Source: Bacteroidales bacterium
GTDB taxonomy: Bacteria > Bacteroidota > Bacteroidia > Bacteroidales > UBA932
Assembly: GCA_017651465.1 (NCBI GenBank)
Contig: JAGCCX010000025.1
Location: 1-59,503 of the forward strand
DNA: 59,503 bases
Direction of reading: 5' to 3'
Positions within the stretch are counted from its first letter, which is position 1; the number at the start of each line of letters is the position of its first letter. This document shows positions 42,367 through 51,093 of the stretch, piece by piece. A program made the position numbers and the translations under genes. The notes beneath the pieces are model-generated. The model was not told where the DNA came from. It did no database searches and saw only the letters and a list, made by a program, of their open reading frames with translations.

Positions 42367-43568
42367 TGAAGGTCGTACACATCAATATGTCCCGCAGGGC
42401 AGGAGGAGCCTCGATTGCTGCCTCCCGCCACAGCGAGGCTATGTGCAAGGCGGGGATTGATTCGTCGATGCTGACTCTGGAAGACTTGATGCCTGAAAGT
42501 GGACTCCGCTCCGCCCTATACCGCCTCGGGCGATGGATGCGATTCAAGATCAACGGCCTGTACGGGACGTTCGGCTCATTCGGCTTTATGCGTTCGGGCT
42601 TCCGCGTCGATATCCACCCGCTGGTGAAGGATGCCGATGTGGTTTACCTGCATTGGGTAGATGACGGGCTGCTGAGCCTGGGGTCATTGGGCAAGTTGCT
42701 TGACGGGGGAAAGAAAGTGTACTGGTTTATGCACGATATGCTCCCCATTACCGGAGGATGCCATTATTCGATGGGCTGCGAAAAGTACCGCGACGCCTGC
42801 AGGCAGTGCCCCCTGGTCAAGCGTAAATGGCTTCCGGATATTGTGGCGGGGAGTTTCAGGCGAAAGGAAAAACTCTACCTGGAGCATCCCAACCTGCATT
42901 TCCTGGCTCCGAGCAAATGGCTTTGCGAGTGCGGAGCTGCTTCGAGCCTTTGCCGTGGGCATCAAGTTTCGCTATGCCCTAATGTAATAGATACCGCAGT
43001 ATTCTCTCCCGGCGGCAAGGCCGGGGCCAAGTCGTTCTATTTCGGCGAGGAGAGCCGGAAGGTAATCCTGTTCGGCGCTGAGGTTGTGAACAACCCCTAC
43101 AAGGGCTGGAACTATATGCAGGAATGCCTTTCGGCACTTGACCCTTCGCGCTATGTATGCCTGGTGCTGGGGCAGAAGAACGAGAGCATAGACAATTCGA
43201 CGCCCATCCGCACCGTCTTTACCGGGCGCCTTTCTTCGACGGAAGACATCGTGAGGGTTTACCGTGCTTCAGACGTATTTGTGACCCCTACGCTCGCTGA
43301 CAATTTTCCCAATGTGCTCCTGGAGGCGCTGTCCTGCGGGGTGCCCTGCGTGGGCTTTGACTCCGGCGGCGTGAAAGACCTGGTGGTCCATTCCCGTACC
43401 GGCTACCTCTCGCGCAGGTGCGATCCCGCCGATTTGAAAGCCGGAGTGGAGTGGGTCCTGGGAGATGAAGCAAGGTACGCTTCCCTCAGTGCGGAGGCCC
43501 GGCGCTATGTGCTGGAGTCTTTCTCGTACGGACACATAAAAGAGATTCATAAAGAGCTGGCTCAATGA
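42366..43568 (+). CDS. Glycosyltransferase family 4 with Cys-rich insert
   Basis: A 400-residue GT-B enzyme. VVHINMSRRAGGAS at the start is the acceptor-domain loop. The C-terminal donor site includes VFVTPTLADNFPNVLLEALSCGVPCVGFDSGG with the E-x7-E motif. A cysteine-rich stretch GGCHYSMGCEKYRDACRQC near residues 130-150 is typical of a WcaC-like subgroup. The sugar is unknown. It overlaps the polymerase stop by 1 nt and the next gene by ATGA. Confidence 0.9.
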   Translation: MKVVHINMSRRAGGASIAASRHSEAMCKAGIDSSMLTLEDLMPESGLRSALYRLGRWMRFKINGLYGTFGSFGFMRSGFRVDIHPLVKDADVVYLHWVDDGLLSLGSLGKLLDGGKKVYWFMHDMLPITGGCHYSMGCEKYRDACRQCPLVKRKWLPDIVAGSFRRKEKLYLEHPNLHFLAPSKWLCECGAASSLCRGHQVSLCPNVIDTAVFSPGGKAGAKSFYFGEESRKVILFGAEVVNNPYKGWNYMQECLSALDPSRYVCLVLGQKNESIDNSTPIRTVFTGRLSSTEDIVRVYRASDVFVTPTLADNFPNVLLEALSCGVPCVGFDSGGVKDLVVHSRTGYLSRRCDPADLKAGVEWVLGDEARYASLSAEARRYVLESFSYGHIKEIHKELAQ

Positions 43569-44443
43569 TAGTGGTAAGTGCCTGCGCCGGACTGGCGAAC
43601 CAGATGTTCCAATATGCCTTTTATCTTTCGCTCAAAGAAAGGTACCCTCAGGCTTTGTGGGACCAGTCCAATTATATACCTAACCACAAGGCTACTTGCG
43701 AGACTGTCCGTATCCAGGAGGTATTCCCGAACGTAAAGCCGGACCTTATGCCCGAAGGACATTTCAGGATGGCATATTGGAAGCGCAGATGGACTGTGCT
43801 GAAGCGCCTCAGCGGCCCTCTTACCGGGCAATGGTACCTGCTTCAGAGGGACTTTATGTACCATCAGGACGAGTTCGACCGCGTGCGCGGGAATTGCATC
43901 TACGTCGGTACCTGGCAGAATGAAAAATACTTCAAGGGAATAAGCGATATCGTACGCAAAGCTTACGCTTTCCCGCCGTTCCGCTCGGAGCGCAACATCC
44001 AGCTGGCGGAGGCTATGTCAAAGCAGAACTCCGTAGCCATCCACGTGCGCAAGGCGCCGGACTATACCAAGGAGCTTCTTTTCCAGGGTACCTGTCCCGA
44101 CGATTACTACGCCAGGGCCCTGGATTACGTAAGGGGGCACGTCGATTCTCCGGTATTCTATGTGTTCGCCGACAATCCTGAATGGGTGAAAGAGCATTTT
44201 TCGGGCTTTGAGTACACCCTGGTGGATTGGAACCCCATCCGCGGGCAGGAGAACTATCTGGATATGCAATTGATGTCCTGCGCCAAGTACAATATCATCT
44301 CCAACAGTACTTACAGCTGGTGGGGGGCGTGGCTGAACCCGAATCCCGGCAAATTCGTGATAGCTCCCGCCGTTTGGTTCAATCCCGAAATGCCCTTTTA
44401 CAATCCCAATGAAGTCGTTCCGGAAGGGTGGATAAAGTTATGA
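43565..44443 (+). CDS. GT11 alpha-1,2-fucosyltransferase-like protein
   Basis: A 292-residue GT11 enzyme: [15 protein letters not shown] at the start, a GDP-binding motif, and the closing [14 protein letters not shown]. The donor motif usually written HxRRxDY appears as HVRKAPDY, with Ala-Pro inserted where Gly is expected. It may still use GDP-fucose or another GDP-6-deoxysugar. A GDP-mannose-dehydratase-like gene lies downstream in the same operon. It overlaps both neighbours by 4 nt. Confidence 0.88.
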   Translation: MIVVSACAGLANQMFQYAFYLSLKERYPQALWDQSNYIPNHKATCETVRIQEVFPNVKPDLMPEGHFRMAYWKRRWTVLKRLSGPLTGQWYLLQRDFMYHQDEFDRVRGNCIYVGTWQNEKYFKGISDIVRKAYAFPPFRSERNIQLAEAMSKQNSVAIHVRKAPDYTKELLFQGTCPDDYYARALDYVRGHVDSPVFYVFADNPEWVKEHFSGFEYTLVDWNPIRGQENYLDMQLMSCAKYNIISNSTYSWWGAWLNPNPGKFVIAPAVWFNPEMPFYNPNEVVPEGWIKL

Positions 44444-44988
44444 AAAAGCTGATTTACTCATTTCTGAATCTCTGGTACAAGCCCCGTTTCAGAAGGCTCG
44501 AAGGGGAGTTGCGCTTCCCGAAGGAAATACGAGGGGCTAAATACATCACCATAGGCAAGGGCACCGTCGTGCTTCGCGGAGCCATCATCACGGCCTGGGA
44601 TGAGTACGGAAAACAGCACTTCAGCCCGAGCATTACAATAGGCCGGAACTGTGCGCTCGGGGAGCATATCCACATTTCTTCCTGCAATGGCATAACCATC
44701 GGGGATAACCTGCTGACCGGCCGGTATGTGTATATTTCCGACAACGCTCACGGCCTCACCGATGGGAGCGGCCTGGATATTCATCCTCTGGAGCGGGAAC
44801 TCAGCAGCAAGGGCCCCGTAGTCATAGGCAACAATGTCTGGATAGGCGAAAGGGTGTGCATCCTTGCAGGGGTGACGATTGGCGACGGGGCCATTATCGG
44901 TGCCGGAGCGGTGGTTACCAAAGACGTACCGGCGTACTGCGTCGCGGCCGGCGTTCCTGCCAGGGTGGTTAAAAGAATGTCAAAATGA
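44440..44988 (+). CDS. Hexapeptide-repeat acyltransferase (WcaF/MaaT type)
   Basis: A 182-residue left-handed beta-helix acyltransferase. Hexapeptide turns run through [24 protein letters not shown] and [22 protein letters not shown]. The likely catalytic His is in SDNAHGLTD. The ending [13 protein letters not shown] is typical. It probably adds an O-acetyl group to a sugar of the repeat unit. The ATG at 44440 overlaps the previous stop by ATGA and is preferred over a GTG four codons earlier. Confidence 0.92.
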   Translation: MKKLIYSFLNLWYKPRFRRLEGELRFPKEIRGAKYITIGKGTVVLRGAIITAWDEYGKQHFSPSITIGRNCALGEHIHISSCNGITIGDNLLTGRYVYISDNAHGLTDGSGLDIHPLERELSSKGPVVIGNNVWIGERVCILAGVTIGDGAIIGAGAVVTKDVPAYCVAAGVPARVVKRMSK

Positions 44989-46280
44989 GAAAGTGTATAT
45001 TTACGATTTGCGCCAAGAACTACATCGCCCTGGCGCAAATACTTGAAAGCTCCGTACGCAAGTATGAAGAAGGCGTAGATTTCTTCATAGTGGTTGCGGA
45101 CGAATTCGACGCCGCTTCCGGGGTGGAGCATCCCCTCAACGCACTGGTGGCAAGGGAGATACTGCAGATCGATGATGCCCTGTGGCGGAATATGTCTTTC
45201 AAGTACAACCTCACTGAGTTCTGTACCTCCATCAAGCCGTTCTGCATCGAGCATTTCTTTGGCGAGGGCTACGACGCCGTGTGCTATCTCGACCCCGACA
45301 CATACTTGTTCAGCGATTTTTCGTACGTGTGGAACAGCCTCGAGCAGTTTTTGGTAGTGACCGCTCCCCACGTAACCATACCTCAATATCCCTACAAGGG
45401 CGATCTGCCCGACAGGAGTTTCCTGTTCAACGGAATCAGCAACCTTGGCTTCGGCGCGTTCCGCAAGTCGGACAAGGTGCTGAACATAATCAGATGGTGG
45501 CAGGACAGGCTCAAGAACCAGTGCTTCGGCGAGATGCTCTGGGCCCAGTGCACCGACCAGAAATGGACCGACTTCTTCCCGGCTTTCTTTGACAGCCACG
45601 AATTGCTGTTCTCAAACAACCTGGGACTCAATCTGGCGCCCTGGAATTACTTCGAGAGAAAATTCTCACGGGAGGATGAAGTTTGGTATGTCGAGAGCAG
45701 GGACGGGGTGAGCGACAGGAAAGACAAGCTAGTTTTCTGCCATTTTGCCGGGTACAACTACAAAGATTTCGTCGCCAGCGGGAAGGTGGATAATGCGTCC
45801 CGGGTGAGGATCAGCAACCTTTCGGCTTATCCCGATATCGAACCCCTTGTGGAGCATTATGCTCAAATCCTCCATTCGCAGCGGGAAGAATTTGAAAAAT
45901 ATCTGTCGCTTGACTACTCGTACGGGCATTTTGATAACGGAGCGCCCATAGACAAGCTTCACCGCCGCCTCTATAATGGTATGGCCGCCTATTACGGGTA
46001 TTCCAAGGACCCTTTCTCCACTGCTCCGGACAGCCTGTACAGCAGTTTCAAAAAGAAAGGAATGATTACTCGCGGCAAGCCGGTCGATTCCATCAACGAG
46101 ACAAATCTGGGCTCTTTCCCCCGGAAACTGCGTATCCTGTATTCATTGCTCCGTGTGCTTTACCGTATCCTGGGATACAAGAATTACGTGCTCTTGCTGC
46201 AGTTCTTCAGGAGGATTTCGCTCTTTGATATGAACACCTTCCTTTTAGGCAAAGACTACGAGAACTATCAACTTAGGTAA
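44985..46280 (+). CDS. GT8-like glycosyltransferase of unclear specificity
   Basis: A 431-residue protein. The first 250 residues fit a GT-A fold: [20 protein letters not shown] at the start and a DxD motif in [11 protein letters not shown] (D103, D105). A later [12 protein letters not shown] resembles the donor-binding HFxG/HYxG segment of GT8 enzymes. The remaining 180 residues contain helices and a basic stretch and are not recognised. It overlaps the acyltransferase by ATGA. Confidence 0.75.
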   Translation: MRKCIFTICAKNYIALAQILESSVRKYEEGVDFFIVVADEFDAASGVEHPLNALVAREILQIDDALWRNMSFKYNLTEFCTSIKPFCIEHFFGEGYDAVCYLDPDTYLFSDFSYVWNSLEQFLVVTAPHVTIPQYPYKGDLPDRSFLFNGISNLGFGAFRKSDKVLNIIRWWQDRLKNQCFGEMLWAQCTDQKWTDFFPAFFDSHELLFSNNLGLNLAPWNYFERKFSREDEVWYVESRDGVSDRKDKLVFCHFAGYNYKDFVASGKVDNASRVRISNLSAYPDIEPLVEHYAQILHSQREEFEKYLSLDYSYGHFDNGAPIDKLHRRLYNGMAAYYGYSKDPFSTAPDSLYSSFKKKGMITRGKPVDSINETNLGSFPRKLRILYSLLRVLYRILGYKNYVLLLQFFRRISLFDMNTFLLGKDYENYQLR

Positions 46281-46281
46281 T

Positions 46282-47415
46282 ATGGTTGTAGGAATCAGCG
46301 GATATGTGGGCAACCGGCTGACGGGAATCGGCAGGGTACTGGTCAATGTGGTCAGGGAACTCTCCGTCCAGAACCCGGGCGATGTGTATTACATCTTCAA
46401 GAACGACGACTACGACGGCTTCGGCCAGCTCGAAGGCGCTGAAAACGTGCACCTTGTCGATACCGGCGTCAGCAAGGAATCGGGCATCAGGAACCTGCTG
46501 TGGCATCAGTACGGCTTCCAAAGGATGTTGAAGAAGTATTCTTGCGACATAGCTTACATTCCCAATTTCTCGCTGCTTTTGTGGAAAGTCGTTCCCACCG
46601 CAGTTACGATACACGACCTCATCGAGTTCAATGTGCCGGGCAAGTTCGGAAAGATGAGAATGTTCTACCGCAAGAACATCTGCGATCCCCTGATGGCAAA
46701 GCGCAGCGATGTGATACTTACCGTATCGGAGTCGTCCAAGCGCGACATTGTCAAGTACCTCAAGGCTCCCGAGTCCAAGATTACCGTCACTCCCAACGCT
46801 TCCGACGACTCGGTCTTCAGAAGGTATCCTGCCGAAGAATGCTCTGAGGCTGCCGCCCGTTACGGCCTTGGGCTCAAGGACTTTTTCCTTTTTGTCGGAA
46901 CGATAGATTATCCGGGAAAGAACATCAAGGCGGTGGTGGAGGCGTATGCGGGTCTCAGGAAAGACGGACTTTTTGCGGACAAGAAATTGGCTATCATCGG
47001 TAAGAAGGGTTATAATTCCGAGGTCATAATGTCTTTGGTCGAGTCGTGCGGGTACAAGGATGATATTGTCTTTCTGGGCTACGTCCCGGACGAAGATCTG
47101 GGCAAGTTGTGCGGAGCCGCCCTTCTGATGCTCTATCTATCTCATTATGAGGGATTCGGCCTGCCCGTGCTGGAGGCTATGTCCTGCGGCACCCCCGCCG
47201 TTTGCTCAAACACTTCCAGCTTCCCTGAAATCGCAGGGGACCTGGATATGTGCGTCCCTCCGGAGGATATCGAGGCCATAAAGCGTAAGGTCGTGGAATT
47301 TGCCGACCCCGCCCGTTACGATTCGCTCAGCGAGGCTATGTTCAAGCGCTCGAGGCAGTTCTCCTGGGCTGCTTCGGCAAGGATTTACCGCCAGGTATTC
47401 GAGTCTTTGGTATGA
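46282..47415 (+). CDS. Glycosyltransferase family 4
   Basis: A 377-residue GT-B enzyme. ISGYVGNRLTGIGRVLVNV is the N-terminal glycine loop and VTIHDLIEFNVPGKF the interdomain segment. The donor domain has LFVGTIDYPGKNIKAV and the E-x7-E motif in HYEGFGLPVLEAMSCGTPAV. It resembles mannosyl- or related hexosyltransferases, but the donor is not certain. It follows the previous stop by 1 bp. Confidence 0.92.
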   Translation: MVVGISGYVGNRLTGIGRVLVNVVRELSVQNPGDVYYIFKNDDYDGFGQLEGAENVHLVDTGVSKESGIRNLLWHQYGFQRMLKKYSCDIAYIPNFSLLLWKVVPTAVTIHDLIEFNVPGKFGKMRMFYRKNICDPLMAKRSDVILTVSESSKRDIVKYLKAPESKITVTPNASDDSVFRRYPAEECSEAAARYGLGLKDFFLFVGTIDYPGKNIKAVVEAYAGLRKDGLFADKKLAIIGKKGYNSEVIMSLVESCGYKDDIVFLGYVPDEDLGKLCGAALLMLYLSHYEGFGLPVLEAMSCGTPAVCSNTSSFPEIAGDLDMCVPPEDIEAIKRKVVEFADPARYDSLSEAMFKRSRQFSWAASARIYRQVFESLV

Positions 47416-48716
47416 AAATATTCCGCCGCATCCTCCTTCTGTGCATCTTGATTGTGCCGCCCGCCCTCCGCGCAGCGCCTCTGACGTCGGTGCGTCTGGA
47501 GGATTATGGCGATATCAAGACTCCCGAGGCTGCCGGGGAGACTTTTATAAGGGCCCTGAACGACATAGCCGGCAAGCGCCTCGTTCTCCCGCCTGTGCCG
47601 ATAAGGATTACCCGCGATTATACGCTTAAAGACTGCAGGAAGTTCGAAATCGTGGGCAGTCCGTACGGCGGCCATATCGAGTGCAAGATTTTTATGCTGC
47701 TGGACTGCCGGGATTTTGTGGTGGACGGATTGTCTTTCCAAGGAACCAGGGAGCAGTTCGCAAGCTTCTACGTGATAGGGGATTGCCGTGATTTCGAGAT
47801 CCGCAACTGCAGCTGTGATTCCGAAAAAGACCTCGAAGGCAACAATACTTTTTACGGCATCCACGTTTGCGGCCGGGCAGACGATCCCGGCGCATCCTAT
47901 GCCAACTCTCCCAGGCACTTCAAGATTCACGACAACGTGGTCCGCAATACCCGCTACGACGGCATCCTGGTCCACGGTCACTGCTCCGACTTTGTCATCG
48001 AGAAGAACACCGTCATTGCCCCGCAGTGCATCGGTATCGAAGTGGAGGGCAGGTTCGGCGAATTACGGACCACCACTGTACACCGTTGCCGCCGGGGCGT
48101 GGTGAGGAACAATTTTATTGCCGACTGCGGCGACTGGGGCATACTCCTTATGTGGTCCGACAATATTGTCGTTACCGACAACGAGAGCCGCAATGCCGTG
48201 GGCACCTTCCTGTCGATTGGATGTAAAGACTTGAGAGTCACCCGTAATATTCTCGAGGGCACGCGCAAGGGATTTGAGATTTCGCAGGAATTCTTCGCCA
48301 TCGAAAAGGGCATCAACGAGCACGTAGTGGTGCGGAATAACGAAATCAGCTGCATCGCGCGGGCCGACGGAAGGGGCGCGGTCGATATCAGGCACAGCCG
48401 CGACGTAGTGTTCCGGGGCAACAAGGTTAAAGTCCTGGGCCGCGCATCGAGCGGGGCTATCAACGTTTCTTCTTCCATCGGAGTCAAGATAACCGACAAT
48501 GAGTTTACCCGGGAAGGGGATCTTCCGCATTACGCTGTTATCTGCGGTAACGTGCTGGATCCCGAGACGGGGAAGGATGTGCCCGGCCTTGACCTGACGC
48601 AAGTGAGGATAGCGCGGAACAAGCTCCCGCTGGAATTCAAGGATATGGAGCTGAAGCTGCCCGAGGGCTCGGAGGCCGTAAACATACGCGGCAATTCTTT
48701 CCGTGATGATAAATAA
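47412..48716 (+). CDS. Secreted right-handed beta-helix protein
   Basis: A 434-residue exported protein (signal peptide MKIFRRILLLCILIVPPALRA). The body is a series of short strand-turn repeats rich in Asn and Val, such as FKIHDNVVRNTRYDGILV, FVIEKNTVI, GVVRNNFIADCGDWGILL and VVVRNNEISC, which is the pattern of a parallel beta-helix (pectate-lyase-like or Beta_helix family). Such proteins in polysaccharide loci can be lyases or epimerases; no catalytic site is certain. It overlaps the preceding GT4 gene by ATGA. Confidence 0.8.
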   Translation: MKIFRRILLLCILIVPPALRAAPLTSVRLEDYGDIKTPEAAGETFIRALNDIAGKRLVLPPVPIRITRDYTLKDCRKFEIVGSPYGGHIECKIFMLLDCRDFVVDGLSFQGTREQFASFYVIGDCRDFEIRNCSCDSEKDLEGNNTFYGIHVCGRADDPGASYANSPRHFKIHDNVVRNTRYDGILVHGHCSDFVIEKNTVIAPQCIGIEVEGRFGELRTTTVHRCRRGVVRNNFIADCGDWGILLMWSDNIVVTDNESRNAVGTFLSIGCKDLRVTRNILEGTRKGFEISQEFFAIEKGINEHVVVRNNEISCIARADGRGAVDIRHSRDVVFRGNKVKVLGRASSGAINVSSSIGVKITDNEFTREGDLPHYAVICGNVLDPETGKDVPGLDLTQVRIARNKLPLEFKDMELKLPEGSEAVNIRGNSFRDDK

Positions 48717-48720
48717 AGAT

Positions 48721-49449
48721 ATGGCAAAGACAGTAGCAGTGATCCTGGCCGGTGGATCCGGCGTCCGTTTCGGCTCCGACAAGCCGAAGCAGTTTCTGGA
48801 AATAGACGGAAGAGCTTTGATTGAATACACTATCGACGCCTTTGAAAAGCATACGCTCATAGATGAGATTGCGATTGTAACCCGCGCCGATTATATAGAC
48901 TGGTGCCGGGAGATAGTGGCGCGTAACGCTTATACCAAGGTGAGCAGAATTCTGCCCGGAGGAAAGGAGCGTTACCACTCAAGCCTTTCTGCAATAGAAG
49001 TTTACAACGACGACGACAGACTTATCTTCCACGACGCCGTACGGCCTTTTGTCAGCTCTCGCATAATAAGCGACTGCGTACAAGCCCTCAAGAGCTACGA
49101 TGCGGTGGATGTGGCGGTAAGGACCGTGGATACCATCATACAGGTGGGGGAGAATAACTGCATCACATCCATTCCTCCGCGCCCCTTGCTCCGAAACGGC
49201 CAGACTCCGCAGTGCTTCAAGCGCTCGGTCATTCGCAAGGCTTATGAACTGGCCCTGCAGGATCCTGATTTCAGGACCACCGACGATTGCGGAGTGGTGG
49301 TGCGCTATCTTCCCGAGGTGCCTGTGTATGTGGTGGAAGGGGAATATTCTAATATGAAACTGACCAATTATGAAGATCTGGCGATTCTTCAAAAGTATTG
49401 GGAACTGCTCGGCTACTCTTCTGGTGGCCCTGGCGGCTCTGAGCTGTAG
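48721..49449 (+). CDS. IspD/TarI-type cytidylyltransferase
   Basis: A 242-residue CTP-using nucleotidyltransferase. VILAGGSGVRFGSDKPKQFLEI is the CTP loop plus catalytic Lys, with FHDAVRPF and TDDCGVV in the acceptor site. The family includes IspD (isoprenoid pathway) and TarI/Bcs1/ISPD, which make CDP-ribitol. The LAGG form, and a location between envelope genes next to LicD, favour an alditol-phosphate substrate. The last 12 residues (GYSSGGPGGSEL) extend past the usual end and are encoded in the overlap with the next gene. The ATG at 48721 is chosen; one at 48706 is possible. Confidence 0.85.
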   Translation: MAKTVAVILAGGSGVRFGSDKPKQFLEIDGRALIEYTIDAFEKHTLIDEIAIVTRADYIDWCREIVARNAYTKVSRILPGGKERYHSSLSAIEVYNDDDRLIFHDAVRPFVSSRIISDCVQALKSYDAVDVAVRTVDTIIQVGENNCITSIPPRPLLRNGQTPQCFKRSVIRKAYELALQDPDFRTTDDCGVVVRYLPEVPVYVVEGEYSNMKLTNYEDLAILQKYWELLGYSSGGPGGSEL

Positions 49450-50278
49450 CTACTTGCAGGAAGAAACGGAATTCACTCCGTCTTTTACCGGCATCCGGAA
49501 GTTCTTCTCCCTGGATTCCGGCGATATCATCGTCAGCGGTCACCGGGGCGGTTTTATGGACGGATATCCCGAGAACTGCCTGGAGTCGTTTAAACAGATA
49601 AGCAGCCGTATGCCCGTGTATTTCGAAATCGATCCCAGGTTCACCAAAGACAGCGTCGTGGTACTTATGCACGATGAGGATATTTCGCGCAGCACCGACG
49701 GTTCAGGCACACTCTCCGGGAAGACGTATGAGGAGCTGCGCCTGCTGCGTCTTAAAGACCGCAAGGGAACGCTGACCCGCTCGCATATCCCCACCTTCGA
49801 CAGCGTGCTGGAATGGAGCAAAGATAAGGTCATCCTTAATCTCGACCGGAAAGATGTTCCTGTCAAGGTGCTGGTGGACAAGCTTAAAGAGCACGGGGCC
49901 GACAACTGCATTTTTACGGTACATTATCCCTCTCAGGCCCTGGAAGTGCTGGAGTGCAAGCCTGACGCTCTGTTCTCGGCATTTATAGGGTCGGATGAGA
50001 TACTGCAGGAATACGAGGCTCACGGATTGCTGGAGCATATCGTGGTGGCTTATGTCCTGGCGGCTTATCCTCAGGAGGATATGTATTCATTGTATAGCAA
50101 AATCAACAGCCACGGGATTCGCTGTATGGTTTCCGTCGTAAATGAGCAGGACCTGTTCACCAGTAGTAAACGCAAGGAGTACTATGGCTACCTAGTGGAA
50201 GCTCATCCCGACGTGATCGAGACCGACAGGCCCCTGGAATTCATAGGCCTCAAGGGCATACGGGCATATCAAAGGTAA
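49370..50278 (+). CDS. Glycerophosphodiester phosphodiesterase lipoprotein
   Basis: A 302-residue GDPD-family lipoprotein. The signal sequence ends LAALSC with Cys26 as the lipid site, followed by acidic residues (YLQEETE) of the kind associated with surface export in Bacteroidota. The catalytic pattern is GHRGG (H58, R59), E86 and D88 in FEIDPR, and H101 in MHDED. It would cleave glycerophosphodiesters or similar phosphodiester-linked alditols. The whole signal peptide lies in the 80 nt that overlap the preceding cytidylyltransferase gene. LicD follows 4 bp downstream. Confidence 0.88.
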   Translation: MKIWRFFKSIGNCSATLLVALAALSCSYLQEETEFTPSFTGIRKFFSLDSGDIIVSGHRGGFMDGYPENCLESFKQISSRMPVYFEIDPRFTKDSVVVLMHDEDISRSTDGSGTLSGKTYEELRLLRLKDRKGTLTRSHIPTFDSVLEWSKDKVILNLDRKDVPVKVLVDKLKEHGADNCIFTVHYPSQALEVLECKPDALFSAFIGSDEILQEYEAHGLLEHIVVAYVLAAYPQEDMYSLYSKINSHGIRCMVSVVNEQDLFTSSKRKEYYGYLVEAHPDVIETDRPLEFIGLKGIRAYQR

Positions 50279-50282
50279 GAAT

Positions 50283-51092
50283 ATGACAGCTATAGGCGAC
50301 GCCGAATTGAAGAGGGTAAGCCTGAAGATTCTCCTGTTCGTGGATGAATTCTGCAGGCAGAGAGGGATTTGCTATTTCCTGTGCGGGGGCACTATGCTGG
50401 GAGCATTCCGGCACAAGGGGTTCATCCCCTGGGATGACGACATAGATATAATGATGCCCCGCGCCGACTACGACCGCTTTCTGCGTGAATTCCCTGCGCA
50501 CGACCGCTACGGACTTGATGCGCCGGGGCTGACGCCCGGCTATCCTTTTGCGTTTGCCAAAGTTGTAGATAAACGCACAGCCAAGTACCAGGGAGAGGTG
50601 CGCGAAATGTTCAGTGAAGGATATGTGGATGTAGATGTGTTCCCGATCGACAATGTTCCGGACAGCGAAGAGGAGCAGAAGCAGTTCTTTGAGAGTATCA
50701 AGCGCATCGAAGACAGGCGTACGTTCTTTTTGTTCCCCAAACGTGAAAAAGGGCTTAAGCCGCTTGCCGCAAGGATGGTGAGGAGCGTGCTTGAAGCTAC
50801 CGGAATAATGAATATCGACAAGGCGGTGGCGTCTTTCTGCCGTCTTGCCCGTAAGTACGAGTCTTCCGGCAGCGGGCACTGGGCCATAACCAGCATACAC
50901 CACTACGGAATCAAGGAAGTCAATAGGGCGGCAGATTATTTCCCCGTGCTTGAAGCTGAATTCGAAGGACGGCTCTTCCCGGTGCCGTCGAATTACGATA
51001 CCTACCTCACTCGGCTTTACGGCGACTATATGAAGATGCCGCCCGCCGACCGTCAGAAGACCCACCACCATTTCGAAGCGTACTGGAGATAG
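50283..51092 (+). CDS. LicD-family phosphotransferase
   Basis: A 269-residue LicD protein with the family core CGGTMLGAFRHKGFIPWDDD followed by IDI (the catalytic acidic cluster) and VDVDVFPIDNVP. LicD family members transfer phosphocholine, ribitol-phosphate or related groups from CDP-linked donors to sugars; the human relatives FKTN and FKRP transfer ribitol-phosphate. The nearby cytidylyltransferase could supply the donor. It begins 4 bp after the GDPD stop. Confidence 0.92.
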   Translation: MTAIGDAELKRVSLKILLFVDEFCRQRGICYFLCGGTMLGAFRHKGFIPWDDDIDIMMPRADYDRFLREFPAHDRYGLDAPGLTPGYPFAFAKVVDKRTAKYQGEVREMFSEGYVDVDVFPIDNVPDSEEEQKQFFESIKRIEDRRTFFLFPKREKGLKPLAARMVRSVLEATGIMNIDKAVASFCRLARKYESSGSGHWAITSIHHYGIKEVNRAADYFPVLEAEFEGRLFPVPSNYDTYLTRLYGDYMKMPPADRQKTHHHFEAYWR

Positions 51093-51093
51093 T

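Noticed and set aside
48721-49449. Housekeeping IspD of the isoprenoid pathway
   Set aside because: Not excluded, but the LAGG loop and the location with LicD and GDPD favour a TarI/ISPD-type role; a full-genome check for another ispD is needed.
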